Positions 1-11,013 of a stretch of 64,000 nt of DNA are shown here, piece by piece. How positions within the stretch are numbered: the stretch's first letter is position 1; each line of letters begins with the position of its first letter. The stretch comes from Corbicula japonica. Lineage: Eukaryota > Mollusca > Bivalvia > Venerida > Cyrenidae. The notes below the pieces were generated by a model. It was given only the letters and a program-made list of their open reading frames with translations. It searched no databases and was not told the origin of the DNA. Both the position numbers and the translations under genes were made by a program. The DNA is taken from contig JAZAYU010000053.1 of NCBI GenBank assembly GCA_038501625.1, forward strand, positions 2,714,501 to 2,778,500, written 5' to 3'.

Positions 1-808
1 CTGGTTCTTCCTCCACCATCAAAGCTGGAAAGTCGCCATATGACCTAAATTGTGTTGGTGCAACGTTAAACCCAATTAAAAAAAAATTATATTAAGTCGT
101 GATTGTACAATCCCTGTATTCCTGATTTTATCTCAGTCATACCCACCCCCCTCCCTCACCATCCCCTAAACTTTAGGTTGGGGTATATAGGAGTCGCCCG
201 GTGGTAGGTTTGGTATTCTGTTGTATTTTCCTTGTTCAAAGCACAACTTGAAAACTATTGCCTTGACCTCGCACATTTGGTGTTAAGTATTCAGGAAAGT
301 TGCACTATTCATATTTCTTTTAGTGAAATAGGTGTATCTGTAAATGTTTGACAAAACTTTGTTAGCCTGATCAGAATATTTGCCTTGATGATCTGTACAT
401 CAAGATCTAATTTGGGTCACATGAGGTAAAAAACTTGGTTGAGGTTGAATACTCCATGGGATATGGCTTTTACCCCATGGGCATCCAGTGTAGATCCAGA
501 TCAGCATGCACATCCGTGCAGTCTGATCAGGGTCTACACTGTTCGCTTTTAGATCCATTAAGTTATTTCTGACCAAAAAGCGAACGGTGTAGATCCAGAT
601 CAAACGGCACGGATGTGCCAGCTGATCTGGATCTACACTGGTCGCCCATGTGTTAAAAGGCATATCCATGGAGTAAAGGAATAGAAGATGAACCTTGCGA
701 ACACTTTATAGACGAAACATTTTGGGTTAGAAACTAGGTCATGCAGTCAAGTGTGCAATATAAGGTCATCAAGGCACTCTTGTTACTACATTGTACTATT
801 AACTACAG
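1..808. other. Flank with interspersed repeats
   Basis: No coding exon is supported here before about 809. The first 80 bases look like a degraded dispersed repeat containing a 'gcaacgttaaaccc' stretch, a kind I associate with mollusc genomes. A palindromic MITE occupies 451-674 and is listed separately. The remainder looks like unique AT-rich sequence, presumably intron or upstream sequence of the PHD-finger gene. Confidence 0.4.
451..674. mobile_element. Palindromic MITE, 'gtgtagatccagatcagc' family
   Basis: The left arm (from actccatggg) and the right arm (ending ccatggagt) are near-perfect inverted repeats. Both carry the block gtgtagatccagatcagc, and a second inner pair is built on gttcgctttt and aaaagcgaac. 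The element is about 224 bp and can fold into one long hairpin. A diverged relative with the same 'ttatttctgaccaaa' centre lies at about 60580-60746. There is no coding capacity. The superfamily is not determined because no clear target duplication was found. Confidence 0.75.
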
Positions 809-810
809 CA

Positions 811-3657
811 GTGAAGTTCACTAATGAGTTTCTTGTATTGATAAGGAAAGGGGACAGCATGAAGAGACATGTAGGAAAAGAAAAAGGAAGGACGAGGTAT
901 GTGCATAGTTTGGTTCAATATTTTATAGTTTCAGACTTCCCGAAAGTTTTAAAAAAGTGTCGGACATTCGGTCAGACAAGATGTGAAAATCTGTTGGACC
1001 GAAACCAATTCTGTCGGACCAAAACATGTAACGCATTAAATAAGACGCCATTTTGATTGCAGGGTACCTAAAATTGTTAGTTTTAACATCTTATTTTTTA
1101 AAAAGGATTTAGCAGTTTTAATTTTTGTCGGACACTCGGTCCGATAACATAAAAAATCACGTAGGACTGGCCCAAATATTACCTGACAGGTCCGGCGACT
1201 TTCGGGAAGTATGTAGTTTAGCTGTATTTGTTCGTGGGGTAACTCGATAAAAGGCAATTTCTACTAAAATAGCAAAACAGACAACAGTTTACTTATTTAC
1301 TTTGAAGTATTAGATACAGCAGCCAAATAAAATCGCCATACTAAAACATGATATATACATGTACACATGTTTGAAGTTGAAAACGTGCTTTTGTTGAAAA
1401 CCTTGTGTTTCGTTTTTTAATGTCACATATTAAAATCACACTGTCCATCTGTCTGTGTCTATGCTATAACTAGTATTCATTTACCAATTTTGATATAAAC
1501 CAAGTATTACCGATAATCCTAGGGTGTGTCATAGTCACAGACGCCTGTCATGGTAAATTACTCTGCTAAATTCAGTTGTTGACTGTTGTTTTTAATTCAT
1601 GTTGTCTGATACAGTATAACTTAAAGTGAAGTTTATACATTTCAGAGAAAATCCTCGATTTTTGTTTACAACGTGCCAAAGAAGACATCATTGAAAACAA
1701 AATCATGTGTGTGTCAACAAAAGGATGATGGAAGGTACATTTCTATTGAATTGAAAACTAAAATGGTAAAGTTACTAAAGGTAATATTTTTCTCACAATT
1801 TCAACAACTGACAGATGAAAAAGAGCTGCGAAAAGAGCAGTTACTTTAAGCTTTTTGTTAATTCTGTCACCAAAAGCTTTTGACATGTACATAAATAACA
1901 TCTTGTTGTGCAGTACAGTGAATGAAGTTGTATAAACTGAGCTAGTTCAAGATGATGGCTGCCCCTACCTGTGCCACTGTTGTTATTGTCCTCGTGTTAC
2001 TTTTACAAGTATTTTTGTGTCACTCTTTCGGAGAAATGGTGATGCATAGGGACTGCTTTGTCCGTAGGTCTGTCCATCACAAAAACTTGACATTGGCTGT
2101 AACTTTGCCATTTCTTAATATTTCTTCATGAAAGTTTTCAATTAAATTGCTTATGACTAAACGCTAGTGATGATGCCAAATTCTTTAGGTCAAGGTTACA
2201 TTTGATGGAGTTATGCCCCTTTTTTGTACTTGGATTTTGACATGAAAACTTACCGTTTGCTATAACTTTGCCATTTCTAAATATTTCTTCATGAAACCTT
2301 CCAATTATATTGCTTATGACAACATGCTTGTGATGATGCCAATTCTTAAGGTCAAGGTCACATTTTATGGAGTTATGCCCCTTTTTGTACTTGAATTTTG
2401 ACACGAAAACTTAACGTTGACTATAACTTTGCCCTTTCTCAACATTTCTTCATGAAACCTTCCAATTATATTGCTTATGACATGCTGATGATGATGCCAA
2501 ATTCTTTAGGTCAAGGTCACATTTTATGGAATTATGCCCCATTTTGTACTTGCATTTTTATTCAGGCATAGCATCATAGGGCGACACAAGTGTTCAACTG
2601 GACACCCATCTAGTTTTCTGTAGTTAATGGAAGTTAAATGTAGAAGAAATTTATGTTTTACATACTATTTGCAAATACAGCATAGGCTAAAAACAAAGTA
2701 AACTCTTTCAGAAAGTACTGGAACTGTGAGGGCTGTGATGAATGGTATCATCCGGAATGTATGGGGCTGAAGGTTGAGGAGGAACCGGATGAATACATAT
2801 GTCCAGGATGCCAAGTACGTTTGTATTTACTTTCGTTTACTTAAATTTTGGTGACCTTCTGAACATTTACCTCAATATAATTCCGTCAGTTTAGATTGTT
2901 GTTTTTTTTTGGTTATACTTAAGATTTGACTGAAAGAGTTGTAAAGTTGTAAATTAAATCGGTCAGTCATTAACGCGACATAAATTAAGACCTGTGTAAT
3001 GCAAAAGATGTTGCATCTTTGCATTTCTTTTAGCAATAAGGTGATCTAATTTTATTTTTACAGCAGAAAACAATGGTGTGAATAATTTTCTATTGCTACA
3101 TAAACGGTGTCTGTAAACCAGTTTTCTCATTTTAAGGTACATACAGGCACAGCTTTTCTGAATGTACATTTAATTGTTTGCAGGTGAAAAATAATGAACA
3201 GTTTGAAAAGGACTGTCCCACCTTATCAGAAGTTGAAGAAGAACTGTTGGAAAGCATCAGAATAGAGGAGGCAGACCAGTATGATGACAGTTTATTAGGG
3301 GACCTCCAAGAACAACACAGTGGCCTTACACCAGTATCTTTAAATAACCCAGCAGTACAGTTCTTTGTGGATATTCAAAAGCAAAAAGGACAGATTATTG
3401 AGATAAAACAAACTGGCTGGGGTCCTTTCATCTTACTAACTGATGAGATTTTTGATGATTTTATTTCATTTAGAAATAGTTTAAATGTTAATGAATTATT
3501 GACCATCAGTGTTGCATTACGTTTCTTTTTAAATAAGTATGGTAAAAATATTAAAGTTATGCATGTTAGTGAGAAAGTGGTACGATTGGATCCAGTTCAT
3601 GCAGTGTACAAATACAGGGAATGGTTGCAACAGATGAAAGAAAGTCTTTCCTTTTGA
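811..3657 (+). CDS. PHD-finger protein, C-terminal exons (5' end not in window)
   Basis: Four exons are inferred: about 811-896 (less certain), 1648-1734, 2712-2814 and 3184-3657 (stop TGA). Their frames join without a stop. The PHD zinc finger is split over two exons. Exon 2 gives CVCQQKDDGR and exon 3 gives WNCEGCDEWYHPEC followed by YICPGC, which supplies the C4-H-C3 ligands and the conserved Trp-Tyr-His. A basic stretch (GKEKGRTRRKSS) precedes it. The last exon encodes about 157 residues, acidic at first (SEVEEELLESIRIEEAD) and then a predicted folded region that I do not recognise. PHD fingers usually read histone H3 tails, so a nuclear chromatin role is likely. The specific family and the upstream exons are unknown. 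Confidence 0.7.
1646..1734 (+). CDS. PHD gene exon holding the first zinc ligands
   Basis: The acceptor is ttcag (or ttcagag) and the donor is aag|gtacat. It encodes RKSSIFVYNVPKK followed by a Lys/Thr-rich run and CVCQQKDDGR, the CxC that opens the PHD finger. It ends in phase 2, and the next exon (2712) supplies the third base of the split Arg codon. The join restores a normal spacing between the first and second ligand pairs of a PHD finger, which is good evidence that the exon is real. Confidence 0.75.
2085..2560. repeat. Three tandem copies of a mollusc-type dispersed repeat
   Basis: Three diverged copies (about 2085-2240, 2258-2400 and 2415-2560) share 'tataactttgccatttct', 'atttcttcatgaaa', 'attgcttatgac', 'tgatgatgccaaattct' and 'ggagttatgcccc'. 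They lie inside the intron between exons 1734 and 2712 of the PHD gene. Open frames across them are accidental. The unit contains the 'aaggtcaaggtcac' string common in bivalve repeats. Confidence 0.7.
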
Positions 3658-4861
3658 TAAATAGTCAATGGCTCAAACTCGGATCTTTGATTGATTTCGT
3701 TATTTTGAGCACTACTATAAAGTGCTTTGTCATGTTAGTTTTCTTTTTTGGAAAGTTTCATTATGATATTTTGTTCTGTTACTTAATCTTGAAAATAGGT
3801 TTTTCAAGGTATGTGTCCCGAACTTGAACAATTGCTTATGTTGTAAATATTAATGTTTTATACTGTTTTAGGTATTATTAGTACCATAGGCTAGTGTGAA
3901 TTATGTTATCTTGCTTTTCTGAAAGTTCATTGACTGAGATGAAATAGTTTTGATGTAATATCAGAAAACACAGTGTTAAGAGGATGCAGATCGATTACTA
4001 AAGATTACCAATATTGAAACTCTTAAATCATTATTTTTGCATATTTGTCTGTAATGTTGTTTGAATCTTGTAGAGTACATAAATATACCCATTTGTGGAA
4101 AGTTTTACAACATGACATGTTAAAGTAAGATGAGAATTTGAGCTTTCCTTGTTTGTTTACATTTGCTCCATCATCCTTTTATGCAACAGGTCCCAGCAAA
4201 CCTAGAATATTGAAATTTGACCTTATTTTAGAGATTTAATTAATGCTAGATCCTTATATGGCTGTATTTTTTATGATATAAGCTTTGTTTTTGTTTTGTT
4301 GTCTTATTTTTTAAGCCTTTTATTTATTGGTAATTGTCAAAAAAGGCTCTGATCTGACCTGCTTAAAAGTCAGCCATCTTGGATTTTTGGTAAAATTTAA
4401 GGTAAATCTATGATCTCAGTTTTAAGTGATTTAATGGAAGTTTTCAGTATTGAAAGTTACATATTATGATGCAGAACTTTATGTAGATTGTTTTAGTGAT
4501 ATCTATCTTGGATTACAAGTTATTGTTAATTTGTATTTGATGAAAATGGAATCATAGAGAAGGGGCATGACTTATGTAAAACTATTAGCCAATCAGAAGG
4601 CATTTATTCCTCTTCTATTAAAGAGCCTGATTCCATTGTTTTGATAAGATTTATTTTTTTAACTTCATACACTTCGGATCTTAAACATTTGGACTAATAT
4701 TTTCTGTGAATCTTCACTTTTGGACTTTAAAGAGGAGAAATATCTCTGGATAATTAATCTGGAATTTAGGCAGAATTTGCCTCTTGTAAAAGTTAGAAAA
4801 GTTGAAATTAGTGTATTACAAAATTCATCAAATCACTGTAATTTTAGAACACACTTAGCTT
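3658..4861. other. 3' flank of the PHD gene, no feature seen
   Basis: AT-rich sequence following the PHD gene stop codon, presumably 3' UTR and intergenic DNA. I see no further exon, RNA gene or clear repeat. The short frame at 3621-3827 overlaps the PHD exon end and has no recognisable content. Confidence 0.5.
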
Positions 4862-4921
4862 AGGATGATATTTAGCTAAAATATATTTGAAATTACTTGT
4901 AAATATATGTTACATATTGTA
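4862..4921 (+). repeat. 60-bp direct repeat, left copy, flanking the 85-bp array
   Basis: The sequence starting aggatgatatttagctaaaa is repeated at 7246-7305 with one difference visible over the 60 bases. The two copies sit just outside the two ends of the 85-bp minisatellite. Confidence 0.85.
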
Positions 4922-4961
4922 ATGTGTGAAACTGTAAATGTAAATATATGTTACATGTATA

Positions 4962-7244
4962 TGACACTGACCTCCACCAACTGGTTGTCACCCAAACAGT
5001 GTACTACTGTGGTCCCGAGGGCCCATTCTACCCTGACATAGACACTGACCTCTGCCAACTGGTTGTCGCCCAAACTGTCTATTACTGTGGTCACTAGGGC
5101 CCATTCTACCCTGACATAGACACTGGACACTGACCTCCGCCAACTGGTTGTCGCCCAAACTGTCTACTACTGTGGTCACTAGGGCCCATTCTTCCCTTAC
5201 ATAGAAACTGGACACTGGTCACTAGGGCCCATTCTACCCTGACATAGACACTGGACACTGACCTCCGCCAACTGGTTGTCGCCCAAACTGTCTACTACTG
5301 TGGTCACTAGGGCCCATTCTTCCCTTACATAGAAACTGGACACTGACCTCCGCCAACTGGTTGTCGCCAAAACTGTCTATTACTGTGGTCACTAGGGCCC
5401 ATTCTTCCCTTACATAGAAACTGGACACTGACCTCCGCCAACTGGTTGTCGCCCAAACAGTGTAATACTGTGGTCACTAGGGCCCATTCTTCCCTTACAT
5501 AGAAACTGGACACTGACCTCCGCCAACTGGTTGTCGCCCAAACAGTGTAATACTGTGGTCACTAGGGCCCATTCTTCCCTTACATAGAAACTGGACACTG
5601 ACCTCCGCCAACTGGTTGTCGCCCAAACTGTCTACTACTGTGGTCACTAGGGCCCATTCTTCCCTTACATAGAAACTGGACACTGACCTCCGCCAACTGG
5701 TTGTCGCCCAAACTGTCTACTACTGTGGTCACTAGGGCCCATTCTTCCCTTACATAGAAACTGGACACTGACCTCCGCCAACTGGTTGTCGCCCAAACTG
5801 TCTACTACTGTGGTCACTAGGGCCCATTCTTCCCTTACATAGAAACTGGACACTGACCTCCGCCAACTGGTTGTCGCCCAAACTGTCTACTACTGTGGTC
5901 ACTAGGGCCCATTCTTCCCTTACATAGAAACTGGACACTGACCTCCGCCAACTGGTTGTCGCCCAAACTGTCTACTACTGTGGTCACTAGGGCCCATTCT
6001 TCCCTTACATAGAAACTGGACACTGATCTCCGCCAACTGGTTGTCGTCCAAACAGTGTAATACTGTGGTCACTAGGGCCCATTCTACCCTGATATAGACA
6101 CTGGACACTGACCTCCGCCAACTGGTTGTCGCCCAAACTGTCTACTACTGTGGTCACAAGGGCCCATTCTTCCCTTACATAGAAACTGGACTCTGACCTC
6201 CGCAAACCGGTTGTCGCCCAAACAGTGTAATACTGTGGTCACTAGGGCCCATTCTACCCTGACATAGACACTGGACACTGACCTCCGCCAACTGGTTGTC
6301 GCCCAAACTGTATACTACTGTGATCACTAGGGCCCATTCTTCCCTGACATAAACACTGGACACTGACCTCCGCCAACTGGTTGTCGCCCAAACTGTCTAC
6401 TACTGTGGTCACTAGGGCCCATTCTTCCCTTACATAGACACTGGACTCTGACCTCCGCCAACTGGTTGTCGCCCAAACAGTGTAATACTGTGGTCACTAG
6501 GGCCCATTCTTCCCTTACATAGACACTGGACTCTGACCTCCGCCAACTGGTTGTCGCCCAAACAGTGTAATACTGTGGTCACTAGGGCCCATTCTACCCT
6601 GACATAAACACTGGACTCTGACCTCCGCCAACTGGTTGTCGCCCAAACTGTCTACTACTGTGGTCACTAGGGCCCATTCTTCCCTTAAATAGACACTGGA
6701 CACTGACCTCCGCCAACTGGTTGTCGCCCAAACAGTGTAATACTTTGGTCACTAGGGCCCATTCTTCCCTTACATAGACACTGGACTCTGACCTCCGCCA
6801 ACTGGTTGTCGCCCAAACAGTGTGATACTGTGGTCACTAGGGCCCATTCTACCCTGACATAAACACTGGACACTGACCTCTGCCAACTGGTTGTCGCCCA
6901 AACTGTCTACTACTGTGGTCACTAGGGCCCATTCTTCCCTGACATAGACACTGGACTCTGACCTCCGCCAACAGGTTGTCGCCCAAACTGTCTACTACTG
7001 TGGTCACTAGGGCCCATTCTACCCTGACATAAACGCTGGACACTGACCTCCGCCAACTGGTTGTCGCCTAAACTGTATACTACTGTGATCACTAGGGCCC
7101 ATTCTTCCCTGACATAAACACTGGACACTGACCTCCGCCAACTGGTTGTCGCCCAAACTGTCTACTACTGTGGTCACTAGGGCCCATTTTTCCGTTACAT
7201 AGACACTGTATGCTGACTCCACCAACAGGTTGTCGCCCAAACTG
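4962..7244. repeat. Minisatellite family 1, 85-bp unit, about 27 copies
   Basis: The unit reads ctggacactgacctccgcc, then aactggttgtcgcccaaact, then a variable gtctactact or agtgtaatact, then gtggtcactagggcccattc, then ttcccttacatagaaa. Period 85 is fixed by successive identical landmarks. Copies at 5325-6000 are almost identical; those nearer both edges carry alternative letters (acc/tcc, gacata/ttacata). Because 85 is not a multiple of 3, the roughly 62-residue minus-strand frames are shadows and not genes. The reverse complement contains aatgggccctagtg, similar to the core of the arrays inside the large transposon. Confidence 0.95.
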
Positions 7245-7245
7245 A

Positions 7246-7305
7246 AGGATGATATTTAGCTAAAATATATTTGAAATTACTTGGAAATATATGTTACATA
7301 TTGTA
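7246..7305 (+). repeat. 60-bp direct repeat, right copy
   Basis: Right-hand partner of 4862-4921. It starts immediately after the last partial unit of the 85-bp array. Confidence 0.85.
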
Positions 7306-7609
7306 GTTGTGTAGATCTGTGAATATATGCATAGTAACTAGAGATTTAATAGATTTATGGAAATCAGCAGTGTTGTTCTTGTTTTTAATTATTATTTGTT
7401 GAAATATTAATGTTGACAGTTCAGTAGCTTGAACTAAACTAGCTGGAAACTAGTATCTCAGTTACTACACTGATATATAACCAGTACAAACTTAAAGGAC
7501 TTGAGACTTCTGGCCAGTCATTTAAACGGCCAGTGGTGTCGGCTGACCTGACGGATATCGCACAAATTCCAAAACCCGATATAAACTCTTACACTAAAAG
7601 GAGCTTTAC

Positions 7610-7740
7610 AACAAGTGTACTACTGTGGTCTCTAGGGCCCATTCTACCCAGACAGACGCTGGACATTGACCTCTGTCATGTGGTTGTCGCCCAAACAGTG
7701 CAGATCTACTACTGTGGTCACTATGGCCCATTCTAACCTC
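7610..7740. repeat. Two degraded family-1 minisatellite units
   Basis: The strings gtgtactactgtggtc, agggcccattctaccc and ggttgtcgcccaaacagtg repeat the 85-bp unit with substitutions. They sit directly upstream of a SINE. There is no coding potential; the frame at 7533-7736 runs through them by chance. Confidence 0.8.
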
Positions 7741-7764
7741 ATCATCTACTCAACCAAAGTGGAA

Positions 7765-7945
7765 GAACAGTGTCTAGGGTTAGAGCGTCAGACTCCAGAT
7801 CCGGAGACTGCGGGTTCGAAACACAAGGGATGAGATTTGTCTGCAGTTTCCCCAATCCACATCCGGTGCGAGTACTGGTTGGTAACCCAGGAAGCAGTAC
7901 TCGAGCGTGGTTAATATAAGTTGGAATAACTTGTTCCACAATCGA
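7765..7945 (+). mobile_element. tRNA-derived SINE
   Basis: A tRNA-like head carries an A-box-like tagggttagagcg and a B box gggttcgaaac at about 7811-7822. A tRNA-unrelated body with gtgcgagtactggttggtaa and an AT-rich tail (aataacttgttccac, then aaaataaatg) follow. This is the layout of a Pol III-transcribed SINE. The parent tRNA is not clear because the cloverleaf is degraded. Confidence 0.65.
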
Positions 7946-8139
7946 TGTAAAATAAATGAATTTAAACTACTATACCACACTTCTATGTTCTATTTATTTT
8001 TGTCTGATTATTACTTATAAATATATATGTACAAAGAATAAATTATTCTGTCTATTAGGTCTAGAGTTGTTGCCATTTTTAAAAGCACAAAAGTATGAAA
8101 ATACAGTCAAACCCCGAGTTAAGACCACCTTTGAATAAA

Positions 8140-9837
8140 GTGCAGCAGGGAGAAATGCACTATTTAGTTTTTGTTTTTTAGCTTAAGCAAAGAAATTTCA
8201 AGGAAGCAACTAAACTCATGTAGGCAATATAGGGCTATCATGGCCGTCTTGTTATACTTCCCTGAGGTAGTCTTTCATCACAGGGTTGACTGTAGTTGGC
8301 TTTTTGTGTTGAATACCGCCGTTAACGGTTATATATATTTTATATGTTCTATCTGTATCCCGACTGTCGTGCACATCTGAGGTAGACCAATGAAACCCGA
8401 GGAATGTTAAGTTGAATGTTATGTGTTGAATCAAGTACAAAGGGTTACATGTACTACAGACACTAGTTTGGGGTTTCTATGTAGATAAAAGGACAGTACA
8501 CCAGTGGGCTTGATTTGCCTACGAAACGTATGCTGTAGACAAATGAACGGATATCCTATAGACAGTAAAAAAAGGTAAACACTTCGACAAAACTTAATTA
8601 CTTTCTATATAATGAAGTACTAATGTATCTGAGAGTTAATATAAAGTATATGCCTTCAAAAGTGACCGTTCGAAAATGAAGTTTGAGAGAGTACAAAGAG
8701 GTTAGCTTGTCGGTATATGGAAACAACACATTTACTTAACACATTTACTCACCATGGTAATATGCACGCGCACACGTTATACAACTCTAATGAATACTGC
8801 TTGAATTATGGCCCCTGTCTGACTTAGAAATTGTGCCCGTCTGTACAAGAAAGTTATTACTAGAAGTTAAGCATCATGGTATTTTATGCAATTTCATCCA
8901 ATGTAAAACTGATACACTACAATGGCGAGTGGCTTCTTTTCTGTGAATAGTTTTTCTATTAATTTGCAAATAAAATACACCTATAGTTATTTGAACTTAT
9001 TTCAGTACTAAAACAGCCCCCTTTTGATACAATAACTTGGCATGAGCTGGTATATGTATATACTGCCTCTATGTATCATTAAACAACAAGATATAAGGGT
9101 TGGATTATACCTTCTGTATTGTTGGTCGCACGGACGGAACACGAGCATGCGTTTATATTCTACTTCACTAAGCCTAGACAGAAGTAAGGCATATATATAA
9201 CATTTATAAATGTAATACAAGTAACATGAATTACTTTAATATGCGCATGGTATAAATGTATGTAAAAAAGAGGAGGGTCACTAACACAATTACTACCGCG
9301 TGCGGAAGGACGATCAATTGTAGAATGCGGAAAATGTCATAATTTGATTAACGGGTTTTTCGCAAATGAATGGGAAAATGAAATGCACTCAGATAAGTCT
9401 CATGACCTCCCTTCATTTAACAAAAAAATAGTCTTCAGTTACCCTTCCGTATGATCGGGATGTGCATTTAGAATTCCACATCCGTGCTATTACTAAAGAA
9501 ACACTTCAAAATAATAATAAAAAATAAACGCTTTCGTAATATATTTAAAACTGAACGTTACCTTGTCGTTGAAGAAACTGACTCTGAATAATCAAACATT
9601 GTTGTAATAATGAACAGGGAACACTCCAGAAATAAGTTTTCTGACAAATATGCAATAATCAGTATTATCAAACACTTGAAAATGACCCTATGGTTCAATT
9701 TCGGCAAACTGCTGTGTCGCAGTGTACGGAGCACATCGAGGTAAACTATAAATCTGTGCAGGAAGTGTTTTCCTACAGATATTCGTATAAAGTTATTCTA
9801 TATTACGTAAAAAAATAAACAAAGAGATCCAAACAGT
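8140..9837. other. Intergenic stretch, no supported feature
   Basis: AT-rich DNA with no conserved exon, RNA gene or clear inverted repeat. The short frames at 8171-8440 and 9008-9220 look like chance. Just before it, 8102-8135 (tcaaaccccgagttaag) resembles a fragment of a dispersed repeat. Confidence 0.4.
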
Positions 9838-10615
9838 GACACCTCTCAAATACTCGGGACGACCTACAGTTTCTGTATGGAATACGGTGATGAACAGTCA
9901 TATGATGAACTTACCGAATTAGACACTGGACACTGACCTCCGCCAACTGGTTGTCGCCCAAACACTGTACTAGTACTGTGGTCACTAGGGCCCATTCTAC
10001 CCTGACATAGACACTGGACACTGACCTCTGCCAACTGGTTGTAGCACAAACAGTCTACTACTGTGTTCACTAGGGCCCATTCTACCCTGAAATTGACAGT
10101 GGACGCTGACTCCGCAAACTGTTTGCCGCCCAAACTGTCTACTACTGTGGTCACTAGGGCCCATTCTACCCAGACATTGACACTGGACTCTGACATCCAC
10201 CAACTGCCATGGTTGTCACCCAAACAGTGTACTACTGTGGTCACTAGGGCCCATTCTACCCTGACATAGACACTGGATGCTTACTCCGCAAACTGGTTGT
10301 CGCCCAAACAGTCTACTACTGTGGTCACTATAGGGCCCATTCTACCCAGACATTGACGTAACCTCTCAAATACTCGGGGAGGCGTACAGTTTCTGTATGG
10401 ATTACGGTGATCAACAGTCATATGAAGAACTTACTCTGAAATAGACACTGGACTCTGACCTCCACCAACTGGTTGTCGCCCAAACACTGTACTACTATGG
10501 TCACTTGGGCCCATTCTACACAGACATTGACACTGGACTCTGACCTCCACTAACTGGTTGTCGCCCAAACAGTGTACTATTGTGGTCACTTGGGCCCATT
10601 CTTCCCAGACATTGC
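9838..10615. repeat. Compound family-1 array with duplicated 90-bp flank
   Basis: About five family-1 units (9920-10355) and about two more (10440-10612) are each preceded by a copy of the same 85-95 bp segment, at about 9838-9920 and 10361-10440. Shared strings include acctctcaaatactcggg, cagtttctgtatgga and acagtcatatgaagaactta. A third, truncated copy (ctctcatata) follows the last units. Segment and minisatellite have therefore duplicated together. The unit sequence here has 'cattgacactggac' variants not seen in the main array. Confidence 0.8.
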
Positions 10616-10639
10616 ACTCCCTCTCATATATTAAGTATA

Positions 10640-10745
10640 ATTTAAATAACTTCAATACTATTCTAGTTATGCTCCGCACACAAATCGGGACGAACGGACG
10701 GAAGATGCGATTACTATATGCCTCTCTTCGGGGGGCATAAAAATA
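10640..10745. repeat. Dispersed repeat fragment ending in ggggggcataaaaa
   Basis: The run from tagttatgctccgcacac through gggacgaacggacggaag to ctcttcggggggcataaaaa matches a dispersed-repeat type I recall from bivalve genomes. It was recognised from memory only, and its boundaries are approximate. Confidence 0.45.
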
Positions 10746-10974
10746 ATATATTATGATGGTGTGGGAAAAGAATGAATTTCTGTGATAACTAATAAATTTA
10801 CTAACGGGAGAGAAGCAAGCTACCGCTGTTTTGTAGTTAGACGACAGTGACAACGGTACAATATTCGTCCGTATTTTACCAATACCCGTACTTCCCGCAT
10901 TCCCGCATACATTAAATTTAAGCCCCGCCTTATTCCTCCAGATACCGGTTGTCGTATAACATCAACCCCATCCG

Positions 10975-10983
10975 TGCCGACTA
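10975..10983 (+). repeat. 9-bp target site duplication, left copy (TGCCGACTA)
   Basis: TGCCGACTA lies directly outside the left TIR and is identical to 46500-46508 directly outside the right TIR. Nine bases is the usual duplication length for Mutator-like transposons. Confidence 0.85.
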
Positions 10984-11013
10984 GGTAAGCGGAAAATGGA
11001 CACCGTTAGAAGG
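10984..11013 (+). repeat. Left TIR of the giant element, outer 30 bases
   Basis: GGTAAGCGGAAAATGGACAC followed by cgttagaagg. It matches 46499-46470 read on the minus strand without a mismatch. The TIR continues as acct at 14649-14652, on the far side of a nested insertion. Weaker similarity extends to about base 75 (tattcat and cgccc in both ends). Confidence 0.9.

Noticed and set aside
4988..7240. Series of about 62-residue minus-strand frames beginning MSSFYVREEW
   Set aside because: Each spans about two 85-bp repeats and ends by frame drift. It is a shadow of the minisatellite and not a gene family.
4962..7244. CRISPR-like appearance (regular repeats)
   Set aside because: Units are contiguous with no unique spacers, and the DNA is animal.
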